A DNA stretch of 7,560 bases from NCBI GenBank assembly GCA_025458465.1, contig JALOSK010000191.1:1-7560 (forward strand). Direction: 5' to 3'. Positions 1 to 6,029 of this stretch are shown piece by piece (the stretch's first letter is position 1; each line of letters begins with the position of its first letter). Position numbers and translations under genes: made by a program. The notes beneath the pieces were generated by a model. It saw only the letters and a list, made by a program, of their open reading frames with translations. It was not told the origin of the DNA and did no database searches. This DNA is from Sandarakinorhabdus sp. Its GTDB lineage: Bacteria; Pseudomonadota; Alphaproteobacteria; Sphingomonadales; Sphingomonadaceae.

Positions 1-674
1 GCTTCGCCGGTGCCGTCATCCTTGTTGATCAGGATGCCGGCCACGCCGACATTGCCGCCCATCTTGCGGAAATATTCCACCGCCTTGCAGACGTTGTTGG
101 CAACATAGAGCGACTGCAGGTCGTTCGAGCCAACCACGATCACCTTCTGGCACATGTCGCGGGCGATCGGCAGGCCAAAGCCGCCGCACACCACGTCGCC
201 CAGGAAGTCGAGCAGCACGTAATCGAAGCCCCAATCGTGGAAGCCCAGCTTCTCGATGGTTTCAAAGCCGTGGATGATGCCGCGGCCACCGCAGCCACGA
301 CCAACCTCAGGCCCGCCCAGTTCCATGGCGAACACACCATCGCGCTGGAAGCACACGTCCTCGATGGTCAACTCCTCGCCCGAAAGCTTCTTCTTGGAGC
401 TGGTCTCGATAATGGTCGGCGTCGCCTTGCCGCCGAACAGCAGGCTGGTGGTGTCGCTCTTGGGATCGCAACCGATCAGCAGCACGCGCTTGCCCTGCTG
501 CGCCATCATGTAGGAGAGGTTGGCGAGCGCGAAGCTCTTGCCCGAACCGCCCTTGCCATAGATGGCGATGATCTGGGTTTCCTTGGTGATTTCACCGGTG
601 TGAACCGGATCGGGTTCGATCGCAGCCTCCTCACGAAGCGCGGCAACCTGATCGAGAAGTTGATTGATGCTCAT
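1..674 (-). CDS. bchX: BchX, chlorophyllide a reductase iron-sulfur ATPase subunit (partial, 3' end outside window)
   Basis: BchX is the ATP-dependent reductase subunit of chlorophyllide a oxidoreductase. It is a NifH/BchL-like homodimer that passes electrons from a shared [4Fe-4S] cluster to the BchY-BchZ component, which reduces ring B on the way to bacteriochlorophyll a. The frame starts at the ATG read leftwards from 674 and is open to the window edge (224 full codons; the family is about 330). Visible motifs are the P-loop GKGGSGKS at residues 40-47, the segment IGCDPKSDTTSLLFGGKA at about 67-84 with its Cys-Asp-Pro-Lys signature, and two cluster ligands, Cys128 (GRGCGGRG) and Cys163 (DVVCGGFGLP). 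The YGKGGSGKSF and LLFGGKA details are typical of BchX rather than BchL. The start ATG overlaps the bchC stop as ATGA, and a GGAGAG ribosome site lies at 682-687, inside bchC, so translation is probably coupled. bchY and bchZ are expected just beyond position 1. Confidence 0.96.
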   Translation of the reverse strand, partial: MSINQLLDQVAALREEAAIEPDPVHTGEITKETQIIAIYGKGGSGKSFALANLSYMMAQQGKRVLLIGCDPKSDTTSLLFGGKATPTIIETSSKKKLSGEELTIEDVCFQRDGVFAMELGGPEVGRGCGGRGIIHGFETIEKLGFHDWGFDYVLLDFLGDVVCGGFGLPIARDMCQKVIVVGSNDLQSLYVANNVCKAVEYFRKMGGNVGVAGILINKDDGTGE

Positions 675-1603
675 GCGATATCTCTCCAGTCGAAGACCAT
701 CTTGAGACAATTGGGGTCCGAAAAGGCCTGACCATAAGCGGTCGGAGCCTCAGATGCCGGAACCTTGTGCGTCACAAGGCCCTCGAGCGACAGCCTACCG
801 CTGCCCACCATGGCGAGACATGTCGCCAGGTCGTCAGGCTGGAACTCTGTGGCGATGCGGATACGCGCCTCGCGCCGGAACGCGGGCGCGAAGTGGAACG
901 ACAGCGGCTCGCTGTAGAAGCCGGCCAACACGATCTCGCCCCCGCGCGCCATGTGCATGACGGCCTGGTCGAGAATGCGGTGGTCACCGCTGGCGTCGTA
1001 GATCGAGCGGTAATCCCGCCGCTCGTCGGTCTCGGGCCTGATCACCCGATATCCCTCTCCACCCGACATGCGGGCGTCGTTGATTTCCCACACCACCGGC
1101 TCGACGCCGGCAGCCAGCGCCAGCCGGGCCAGCAGGCGGCCCAGCACGCCATGGCCAATTATCAGGTCCGGCATCTCGCCGCCCACCACGGCATGCTGCG
1201 CCGTTGCGGCCAGGCTCATCAGCACGGCCTTTTCGGCCAGTTCCGCCGGCATCGGGATCACCCGCGCCGCACCGGTGATCACGGTGCGCGCCTGGCCGCC
1301 GAACAGCCCGCGCGCGCCTTCGAACTTGGAGGAACCGGGCACGAACACGCAACGGCCGATCATCGCCTTCTGGTTGGCGCCGGCGTCCACCACCGTGCCC
1401 ACCGCCTCGTATCCGGGAACCAACGGATAGCCCATGCCGGGGAACATCGGCATGCTGCCGTTGTACATCAGCTTTTCCGTGCCCATGGAGATGCCCGACC
1501 AGTCCACGGCCACCACCACGTCATCGGCGTCCGGCGCTGTCAGGGTGAGGCGGCGCAGTGCAACGCGCTCCGGCTCTTCCACGACGACGGCCAACGTATC
1601 CAT
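671..1603 (-). CDS. bchC: BchC, 3-hydroxyethyl bacteriochlorophyllide a dehydrogenase
   Basis: BchC is an NAD-dependent dehydrogenase of the medium-chain (MDR) superfamily. It oxidises the 3-hydroxyethyl side chain of bacteriochlorophyllide to the 3-acetyl group, a late step of bacteriochlorophyll a synthesis. The product is 310 residues, a normal length for the family. Diagnostic segments are DWSGISMGTEKLMYNG at about 34-49, FPGMGYPLVPGYEAVG at 54-69, a nucleotide-binding GHGVLG at 150-155 and the C-terminal NCLKMVFDWRD. I chose the ATG at 1603. A TTG three codons upstream (1612) also keeps the frame open, but it directly abuts the GAGGGG ribosome site at 1613-1618, whereas the ATG is spaced nine bases from it. 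The stop overlaps the bchX start (ATGA). A 200-base gap separates it from crtF upstream, which fits a separate promoter for bchC inside the crtF-bch-puf superoperon. Confidence 0.96.
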   Translation of the reverse strand: MDTLAVVVEEPERVALRRLTLTAPDADDVVVAVDWSGISMGTEKLMYNGSMPMFPGMGYPLVPGYEAVGTVVDAGANQKAMIGRCVFVPGSSKFEGARGLFGGQARTVITGAARVIPMPAELAEKAVLMSLAATAQHAVVGGEMPDLIIGHGVLGRLLARLALAAGVEPVVWEINDARMSGGEGYRVIRPETDERRDYRSIYDASGDHRILDQAVMHMARGGEIVLAGFYSEPLSFHFAPAFRREARIRIATEFQPDDLATCLAMVGSGRLSLEGLVTHKVPASEAPTAYGQAFSDPNCLKMVFDWRDIA

Positions 1604-1612
1604 TCGATTCAA

Positions 1613-1618
1613 CCCCTC
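1613..1618 (-). promoter_or_regulatory. bchC ribosome binding site
   Basis: Read on the minus strand this is GAGGGG, nine bases before the ATG at 1603 and immediately adjacent to the alternative TTG at 1612. The spacing favours the ATG and decides the bchC start. Confidence 0.6.
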
Positions 1619-1695
1619 ACGCGGATCAACGGCAGTACAGTGCGGCTGTGCTGCCGGCCGCGATGCTGCGGCACTTTATCCAATGCGATTTTGCC

Positions 1696-1714
1696 ATGTA
1701 AAGCCGTGTTACAT
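1696..1714. promoter_or_regulatory. PpsR/CrtJ-like operator (ATGTAA-N7-TTACAT)
   Basis: A perfect 6-base inverted repeat, ATGTAA and TTACAT, is separated by seven bases. It contains TGT-N11-ACA, one base shorter than the classical TGT-N12-ACA site of the redox- and light-responsive photosynthesis repressor PpsR/CrtJ. It lies about 93 bases upstream of the bchC ATG, where such operators are known in purple bacteria. The symmetry is seen in the sequence. The assignment to PpsR is inferred from position and the core motif, and the 11-base spacing leaves some doubt. Confidence 0.5.
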
Positions 1715-1803
1715 CTTGGCAAGGCAAAAAATTGGACGAGGATAGTCCACTTTAGGGCTTGACGCGGTCATGCGTGCGCAAACAGGCCGATTCCTGCCGC
1801 CGC

Positions 1804-2961
1804 TCACCGCTCCGCAACAATCAGCCGCGTCGCCATCGGAAGCGCCGTGCGCACCTCCCGCGCACTGGTGAAGCCGGCTTCGGCCAGCAACGACAGATAG
1901 GCCTGGGCCGTGCGGGGCCGGCCCGACCCCATCGCCCACAGATACAGCCCGAAATAGGCATCGCCCATCGTTTCGGCACCCGGTGTCTGGGCCATCGGTT
2001 CGGCGATCAGCAGCCGCCCGCCCGACGGCAGCGCAGCGTGCGCCTTCCTCAGCAGGGCGCGCACCACATCATCATCGTGATCGTGACAGATGCGCACCAG
2101 GCTGATCACATCGGCGCCCTGCGGCAGCGGATCGTCGCGGAAGCTGCCGCCGTGCAGCGCGATGTGGGAAAGCCCCTGCGCCGCCAGCTTGGCCCGCGCC
2201 CCTTCGACCACGGCGGGCAGATCGAACAATTTCATCGCCAGCCTTGGATGCCGGGCCGCCACCTCCGCCAGGAAGGCGCCGTGCCCACCGCCCACGTCCA
2301 TCAGGCACTGGTGGCGATCGAAGCGATAGGCATCGATCACCTGCTGCGCCACCATCGGCTGGCTGGCCGCCATGAGGGCGGAATAGGGCGCCACCGCGCC
2401 TTCGCCGGCGCCCTGCCAGCTGGCGGCATCGGCCGCGGCCGGTTCGCCGCGCCCGGCGGCCGGTGCATAGGTCCAGAAATCGGCGAGCTTGCTCTTGCCG
2501 CGGCCGCGCTTCAGCAGATCGATGGGATCGGCCAGATCGTCATAGAAGATCTTGTGATGCTCGATCATCGCCAGCGCGCCTTCGTTGCTGGCCAATGCCG
2601 CGCCGCGCTGGCCCAGCACCCACAGATCGTCCCCGGCCGATTCCACCACATCGATGGCCCGCGCCGCGCCCAGCAGCCGCTGCATGGCATCCAGCGCCAG
2701 CCCGGCGCCCTGCGCCAGTTCGGCCGTGGTGGCGGCACCAGCGGCAAGCCGGCGAACGATGCCGGCGTCCACCGCGGCGGTGAGCGCCTTCGTTTGCACG
2801 AACCCGCTGATCACCTGGAACATGCTGTTGGCATGGCGCTGCGCGGTGCGGCGCAGCAGCGGATTGCGCATGGCAAAACGCTGGAAGCCGGGGTCCATCA
2901 ACACCCGGTTGCGCGCTGTCAGCCAGCGCAGTTTCCAGCCTTTTGCCCGTTCCTCAGCCAT
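1804..2961 (-). CDS. crtF: CrtF, hydroxyneurosporene / 1-hydroxycarotenoid O-methyltransferase
   Basis: CrtF transfers a methyl group from S-adenosylmethionine to the tertiary 1-hydroxyl of acyclic carotenoids after CrtC hydration, giving the methoxy ends of spheroidene- or spirilloxanthin-type pigments. The product is 385 residues, the usual length. Residues 1-200 form the helical dimerisation and substrate region typical of plant-type O-methyltransferases. The SAM-binding glycine loop DVGGGHG is at 222-228, followed by FDLPAVV at 246-252. The RICHDHDD segment at 290-297 carries the His293 position used as general base in this family. YFGLYLWAMGSGRPRT at 336-351 is a CrtF-like signature. An in-frame stop sits two codons before the ATG at 2961, so this is the only long start; no strong ribosome site is visible. 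It is the first gene of the minus-strand operon and diverges from crtD. It stays intact although its partners crtD and crtC are damaged. Confidence 0.95.
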   Translation of the reverse strand: MAEERAKGWKLRWLTARNRVLMDPGFQRFAMRNPLLRRTAQRHANSMFQVISGFVQTKALTAAVDAGIVRRLAAGAATTAELAQGAGLALDAMQRLLGAARAIDVVESAGDDLWVLGQRGAALASNEGALAMIEHHKIFYDDLADPIDLLKRGRGKSKLADFWTYAPAAGRGEPAAADAASWQGAGEGAVAPYSALMAASQPMVAQQVIDAYRFDRHQCLMDVGGGHGAFLAEVAARHPRLAMKLFDLPAVVEGARAKLAAQGLSHIALHGGSFRDDPLPQGADVISLVRICHDHDDDVVRALLRKAHAALPSGGRLLIAEPMAQTPGAETMGDAYFGLYLWAMGSGRPRTAQAYLSLLAEAGFTSAREVRTALPMATRLIVAER

Positions 2962-3056
2962 CGATCATCACGGCCATGCGGCGCCTGCTTCCTGGTTGAT
3001 GGCCCTGACCCAAGTGGCCCTGACCGGCATCATGACCTTGACGCTGCGGCTTTGCC
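2962..3056. promoter_or_regulatory. crtF/crtD divergent intergenic region
   Basis: These 95 bases separate the divergent crtF and crtD starts and must hold or overlap promoters for both. I found no TGT-N11/12-ACA operator and no convincing -35/-10 pair. An isolated TTGACG occurs at 3038-3043. A direct repeat is present (see next entry). If crtD really starts at the TTG at 3102, the non-coding region would extend to about 140 bases. Confidence 0.4.
3000..3025. repeat. 11-base direct repeat TGGCCCTGACC, 15-base period
   Basis: TGGCCCTGACC occurs exactly at 3000-3010 and again at 3015-3025, and its TGACC end recurs at 3033-3037. Direct repeats with a period near 1.5 helical turns in a divergent promoter region can be regulator sites. 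No known regulator is recognised, and chance duplication is possible. Confidence 0.4.
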
Positions 3057-4490
3057 ATGCGCCAAACCGCCCCGAACTGGTCCTTGATTCGGATAGCTGA
3101 TTTGGCAAGCGAAAACGGCGTTGTCATCATCGGAGCCGGCATGGGCGGCCTGAGCGCCGCCGTGCTGCTGGCGGCGCGTGGCGTGCCGGTGACGGTGGTG
3201 GAGCGCATGGCCCACCCCGGTGGCAAGCTGCGCACCGTCGATGTCGGCGGTGCTGCCATCGATGCCGGCCCCACCGTGTTCACCCATCGCCCGGTGTTCG
3301 AACGCATCTTTGCCGATGCCGGCACGGCGCTGGATGATCATCTGACACTGGTAAAATCTGATCGGCTGGCGCGCCATGCCTGGCAGGATGGCAGCAGCCT
3401 TGATCTGTGGGCCGATCATGCCCGCAGCCGCGACGCAGTGGCCGCCTTTGCCGGGCCTGCCGAGGCCGAAGGCTGGGTGCGCTTCCAGGCCGAGGCCGCG
3501 CGCATCTGGCGGGCACTGGAAACCCGCTTCATGGAAAGCCCGGCGATGGGCCCCGTTGGCCTGACGCTGAAATATGCGCCGTTCCACCTGCACGAGATGT
3601 TCGCGATCAACCCGTTCGCGACCCTGTGGGCCACGTTGGGCAAATATTTCCACGATCCGCGCCTGCGCCAGCTCTATGGCCGTTATGCCACCTACACGGG
3701 GGCCGATCCCTTCCAGGCCACCGCCACGCTGATGCTGATCGCGCATCTTGAAGCCCGCGGCGTCTGGCTGGTGGACGGCGGCATGCACGAGGTGGCGCGC
3801 CAGATGGCGGCGCTGGCCACGCGGCTGGGCGCCACCTTCCACTACAATGCGCACGTCGCCGAAATCCTGGTCAGGGGCGGCCGCGCGGCAGGCGTGCGCC
3901 TCGCCAGCGGGGAGGAGATCGCGGCACGCGACGTGTTGTCGAACAGCGACATTTCAGCGATTGCCGATGGCCGGTTCGGGCCGGCAGCCAGCCATGCCGT
4001 TACCGGCGTGAAGCCGCACGAACGCTCGCTCTCCGCGCTTGTCACCATGATGACGGCGCATGCCAGCGGGTTCGAGATGGACCGGCACAACGTGTTCTTC
4101 TCCACCGATTATGCCGCCGAGTTCAGGCAGATCTTCGGCGAACTGCGCTTGCCGGTGGAACCCAGCATCTATATCTGCGCACAGGACCGTGGCATCACGC
4201 CACCTGTTCCAGGGCGCCCCGAACGCTTCCAGTTGATCGTCAACGCCCCGCCAACAGGTGACGGCTCCCCCCCCACCGACGAGGAGATGGCCCAATGTCA
4301 GACCGCAACACTGGCCGTCCTGGCGCGCTGCGGGCTGGATCTGAAACCGGTGGCGATGCACCCGGTGGGCCCGAAGATGTTCGAGGCACTTTTCCCTTCC
4401 AGCGGTGGGGCCCTTTATGGTCGGGCCTCGCACGGGTGGCAGGCCAGCTTCCGCCGGCCTGGCAGCAGGACGAAGCTGCCCGGGCTGTGG
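3057..4490 (+). pseudogene. crtD: CrtD, carotenoid 3,4-desaturase (methoxyneurosporene dehydrogenase), C terminus missing
   Basis: CrtD is an FAD-dependent desaturase of the phytoene-desaturase (CrtI) superfamily. It introduces the 3,4 double bond into 1-hydroxy or 1-methoxy carotenoids. The N terminus has the FAD Rossmann motif GAGMGG at residues 26-31, Glu49 ending the second strand, PGGKLRT at 54-60 and DAGPTVFT at 69-76. Late conserved sequence includes FPSSGGALYGRASHGW and FRRPGSRTKLPGLW. After Trp478 the protein should continue into the C-terminal FAD-contacting block (of the type LAGGSVHPGPGVPMA), but crtC sequence begins at once. That block is absent in all three frames. The frame stays open to 5210 by reading crtC out of frame, giving a nominal 717-residue product with about 240 unrelated residues. 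The ATG at 3057 is the first start after a stop. A TTG at 3102, with GGA at 3091, gives a more typical N terminus. The product is probably inactive unless the junction is an assembly error. Confidence 0.85.
4404..4410 (+). promoter_or_regulatory. fortuitous ribosome-site-like sequence before the nearest crtC-frame ATG
   Basis: GGTGGGG lies six bases before the ATG at 4417, the nearest upstream in-frame ATG for the crtC frame. In crtD it encodes part of the conserved SGGALYGRA segment, so it is probably not an evolved start. It could still allow some CrtC translation. Confidence 0.3.
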
Positions 4491-5412
4491 CGGACCGCGC
4501 TTCGACCAGGACGTTCCAGCCGGCGGCTACCGCTGGTGGTATGTCGACGCCGAAAGCGACTGCGGCCAGTTCGGGCTGACCATCATCGCCTTCATCGGTT
4601 CGGTCTTCTCGCCCTATTACAAGGCATCTGGCCGGCACGATCCGGAAAACCATGTTTCCCTGAACGTCGCCCTTTATGGCAAGCGCGGCCGCCGCTGGGC
4701 GATGACGGAACGCGGCAAGGGTGCGCTGTGGCGCGACCGCACCACCCTGCGCATCGGCCCCAGCGCCGTGCGCTGGGATGGCGAGGTGCTGGTGATCGAC
4801 ATCGAGGAACAGGGCGCGGTGTTCCCCCTCAATGTCCGCGGGCAGGTGCGGGTCACGCCGATGGTCTATGGCCAGCGCCGCTTCCGGCTCGATCCTGGCG
4901 GCAAGCATGTCTGGGAACCGCTGGCGCCGTGCAGCCGGGTGGATGTCTCTTTCTCCGATCCGGCGCTGAACTGGTCGGGCACCGGCTATCTCGACGCCAA
5001 TCACGGCGCCGAATCGCTGGAGGACGGCTTTGCCGACTGGCAGTGGAGCCGCGCCCATCTGAAGGACGGTTCCACCGCCGTGATGTACGAAGGCAAGCTT
5101 TCCGATGGTGCCGATTTCGGCATGGCGCTGCGCATCACGCCCGATGGCCAGGCCGAGGTGATGGAAATGCCCGCGCCCGTGGTGCTGCCGAAAACCGCCT
5201 GGCGGCTTGACCGCCTCACCCGCGCCGACGCCGGCTACACCGCCCGCGTGCGGGCCACCTGGGAAGACACGCCCTTCTACAGCCGCACCGCGCTTTCAAC
5301 CCGCCTGTGGGGCGAAGATGTTCTGGCCGTGCACGAATCGCTCAACATGCGGCGCTTCGATACCGGAACCGTGCAGTGGATGCTGCCGTGGCGAATGCCG
5401 CGCAAGATCTGA
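4417..5412 (+). CDS. crtC: CrtC, carotenoid 1,2-hydratase (lacks its native start)
   Basis: CrtC adds water across the terminal 1,2 double bond of acyclic carotenoids such as neurosporene or lycopene, making the 1-hydroxy end that CrtD and CrtF then act on. From the ATG at 4417 the frame gives 331 residues, but only residues from about 26 onward (position 4492) are CrtC-like; the first 25 are crtD sequence read out of frame. Conserved segments are GPRFD at 26-30, GGYRWWYVDA at 36-45, IAFIGSVFSPYY at 57-68, DPENH at 75-79, the later SGTGYLDANHG and DWQWSRAHL stretches, and the terminal LPWRMPRK. The hydratase body and normal C terminus therefore look intact. A GTG at 4405 shares the frame. No start codon occurs in frame at the expected N terminus, so expression is doubtful unless the ATG at 4417 is used. 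The 3' end overlaps the next gene. Confidence 0.88.
   Translation: MVGPRTGGRPASAGLAAGRSCPGCGGPRFDQDVPAGGYRWWYVDAESDCGQFGLTIIAFIGSVFSPYYKASGRHDPENHVSLNVALYGKRGRRWAMTERGKGALWRDRTTLRIGPSAVRWDGEVLVIDIEEQGAVFPLNVRGQVRVTPMVYGQRRFRLDPGGKHVWEPLAPCSRVDVSFSDPALNWSGTGYLDANHGAESLEDGFADWQWSRAHLKDGSTAVMYEGKLSDGADFGMALRITPDGQAEVMEMPAPVVLPKTAWRLDRLTRADAGYTARVRATWEDTPFYSRTALSTRLWGEDVLAVHESLNMRRFDTGTVQWMLPWRMPRKI
4485..4495 (+). other. crtD/crtC out-of-frame junction (probable deletion point)
   Basis: CrtD homology is continuous up to the TGG codon at 4488-4490 (LPGLW). CrtC homology starts at GGA at 4492-4494 (GPRFD), one base out of phase with crtD. The missing piece would be the last roughly 30 codons of crtD plus the short N terminus and start of crtC. 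I estimate a loss in the range of one to a few hundred bases. Dropping base 4491 would give an in-frame CrtD-CrtC fusion, still without the CrtD C terminus. Confidence 0.75.
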
Positions 5413-5861
5413 TTGGCGCCGTCGGGCTTGCGCTGCTGCTGGCCGGTTGCGCGGGCGAACAGCGGCCCGGCTGGTTGTTCAAGACGGCTGCGGAGTCCGC
5501 CTTGCCGGGACCAATCGCCATTTGGGGCCCGCCCGAAGCAATGGCAGATGCCGGCTTTGGCTGTTCACAAGATGGCCAGATCGAATTCTGGCTTGTGCGC
5601 GAGGAATCCCTGACCACGGGCCATCTGGTGCCTTTTGCCGCCGGGCGCGCGAAGGACCGGTTGGCAGAGCGCTTTGAAGTGGATGGGGTGGGCAGGGCGG
5701 TTTTTCCAATTCCGCGCGGCTCCCCCCTGCTGGCGGCAATTGCCGGCGGCGCAAATCGTCTGGAATGGCGGCTGCCCGGGGGCGGTCGCGGCAGCCTGAG
5801 GTTGGGTGAACCAGTGCGCGAACTGCTCCACCAATGTGCGGTTCATTCGTCGCCGCGCTGA
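5388..5861 (+). CDS. Putative small lipoprotein, function unknown
   Basis: This frame encodes about 157 residues and starts within the last codons of crtC. From the GTG at 5388 the N terminus has a hydrophobic stretch IGAVGLALLL ending in a perfect lipobox, LAGC, with the lipidated cysteine at residue 21. The mature part is globular-looking, with a FGCSQDG segment and a near-terminal HQC that could pair as a disulfide. That suggests an exported, membrane-anchored protein. I do not recognise a family. The frame is open from a GTG at 5307, and another GTG at 5376 is possible, so the start is uncertain. All options lack the usual positive charge just before the hydrophobic core except the longest, which would be atypically long. 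It may be co-transcribed with crtC. Its end overlaps the convergent small gene by 19 bases. Confidence 0.6.
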   Translation: MANAAQDLIGAVGLALLLAGCAGEQRPGWLFKTAAESALPGPIAIWGPPEAMADAGFGCSQDGQIEFWLVREESLTTGHLVPFAAGRAKDRLAERFEVDGVGRAVFPIPRGSPLLAAIAGGANRLEWRLPGGGRGSLRLGEPVRELLHQCAVHSSPR

Positions 5862-5992
5862 TCATCCCCTTCGGCTGGCTTGTCATCCGGCTTCTCGCGC
5901 AGGCTCCACAATTGCCAGCCGGCGAAGGCCAGCACGGCGAACAGGGTGATGCCGCCTTCGATCAGGCCGTAATATTCTGCCGGAATGTCCAT
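5843..5992 (-). CDS. Small single-span membrane protein, 49 residues
   Basis: The ATG read leftwards from 5992 opens a 49-residue frame ending in TGA at 5843-5845. It begins MDIPAEYYGLIEG, continues through a hydrophobic span (about residues 12-30, ITLFAVLAFAGWQLWSL) and ends in a highly charged tail (REKPDDKPAEGDDQRGDE). A short acidic N terminus, one transmembrane helix and a charged tail are what a real small membrane protein looks like, not a random antisense frame in GC-rich DNA. It lies 37 bases downstream of the enoyl-CoA hydratase gene on the same strand and is probably in its operon. No clear ribosome site precedes it, which may mean coupling to the upstream gene. The function is unknown. 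Confidence 0.6.
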   Translation of the reverse strand: MDIPAEYYGLIEGGITLFAVLAFAGWQLWSLREKPDDKPAEGDDQRGDE

Positions 5993-6029
5993 GGCCGCAC
6001 AGGCTGGCAGGCAGCGCCTTGGCCGTCAA

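Larger units (their letters stand above)
1604..1803 (-). promoter_or_regulatory. crtF-bchC intergenic region, probable bchC promoter region
   Basis: This 200-base stretch between the crtF stop and the bchC start has no gene-like reading frame on either strand. It is visibly more AT-rich than its flanks around 1680-1760. In Rhodobacter the bchC promoter lies upstream of bchC and is controlled by the CrtJ/PpsR repressor, so the same role is likely here. I cannot point to a convincing sigma-70 -35/-10 pair. A perfect inverted repeat at 1696-1714 is the clearest signal. The AT-rich run TTGGCAAGGCAAAAAATTGG at 1717-1736 resembles a degenerate second operator, but that is weak. Confidence 0.5.

Noticed and set aside
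237..731. Plus-strand open frame opposite the start of bchX
   Set aside because: Lies antisense to BchX, whose P-loop and cysteine ligands are unmistakable.
1625..1676. GC-rich partial palindromes (GTGCGGC...GCGGCAC) as a terminator
   Set aside because: Pairing is short and imperfect and there is no T-run, so a terminator is not supported.
767..1762. 331-codon open frame on the plus strand opposite bchC
   Set aside because: Antisense shadow of BchC with biased composition (many His and Arg) and no motif.
1759..3087. 442-codon open frame on the plus strand opposite crtF
   Set aside because: It is rich in His, Gln, Arg and Gly with no recognisable domain and lies antisense to a clear CrtF. 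Such frames are common in GC-rich DNA.
3030..3854. 274-codon minus-strand open frame opposite crtD
   Set aside because: No family features; it covers the conserved CrtD N terminus on the other strand.
4267..4274. Run of eight cytosines inside crtD as a possible frameshift or phase-variation site
   Set aside because: CrtD homology continues in the same frame on both sides of the run, so it is not shifted in this sequence.
4240..5058. 272-codon minus-strand open frame across the crtD/crtC junction
   Set aside because: Antisense to CrtC and the crtD end, with biased composition. It does not explain the junction.
4491..5210. Continuation of the crtD frame as a 240-residue C-terminal domain
   Set aside because: This stretch is CrtC coding sequence read in the wrong frame and is Arg-rich without motifs. 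It is not a real domain.
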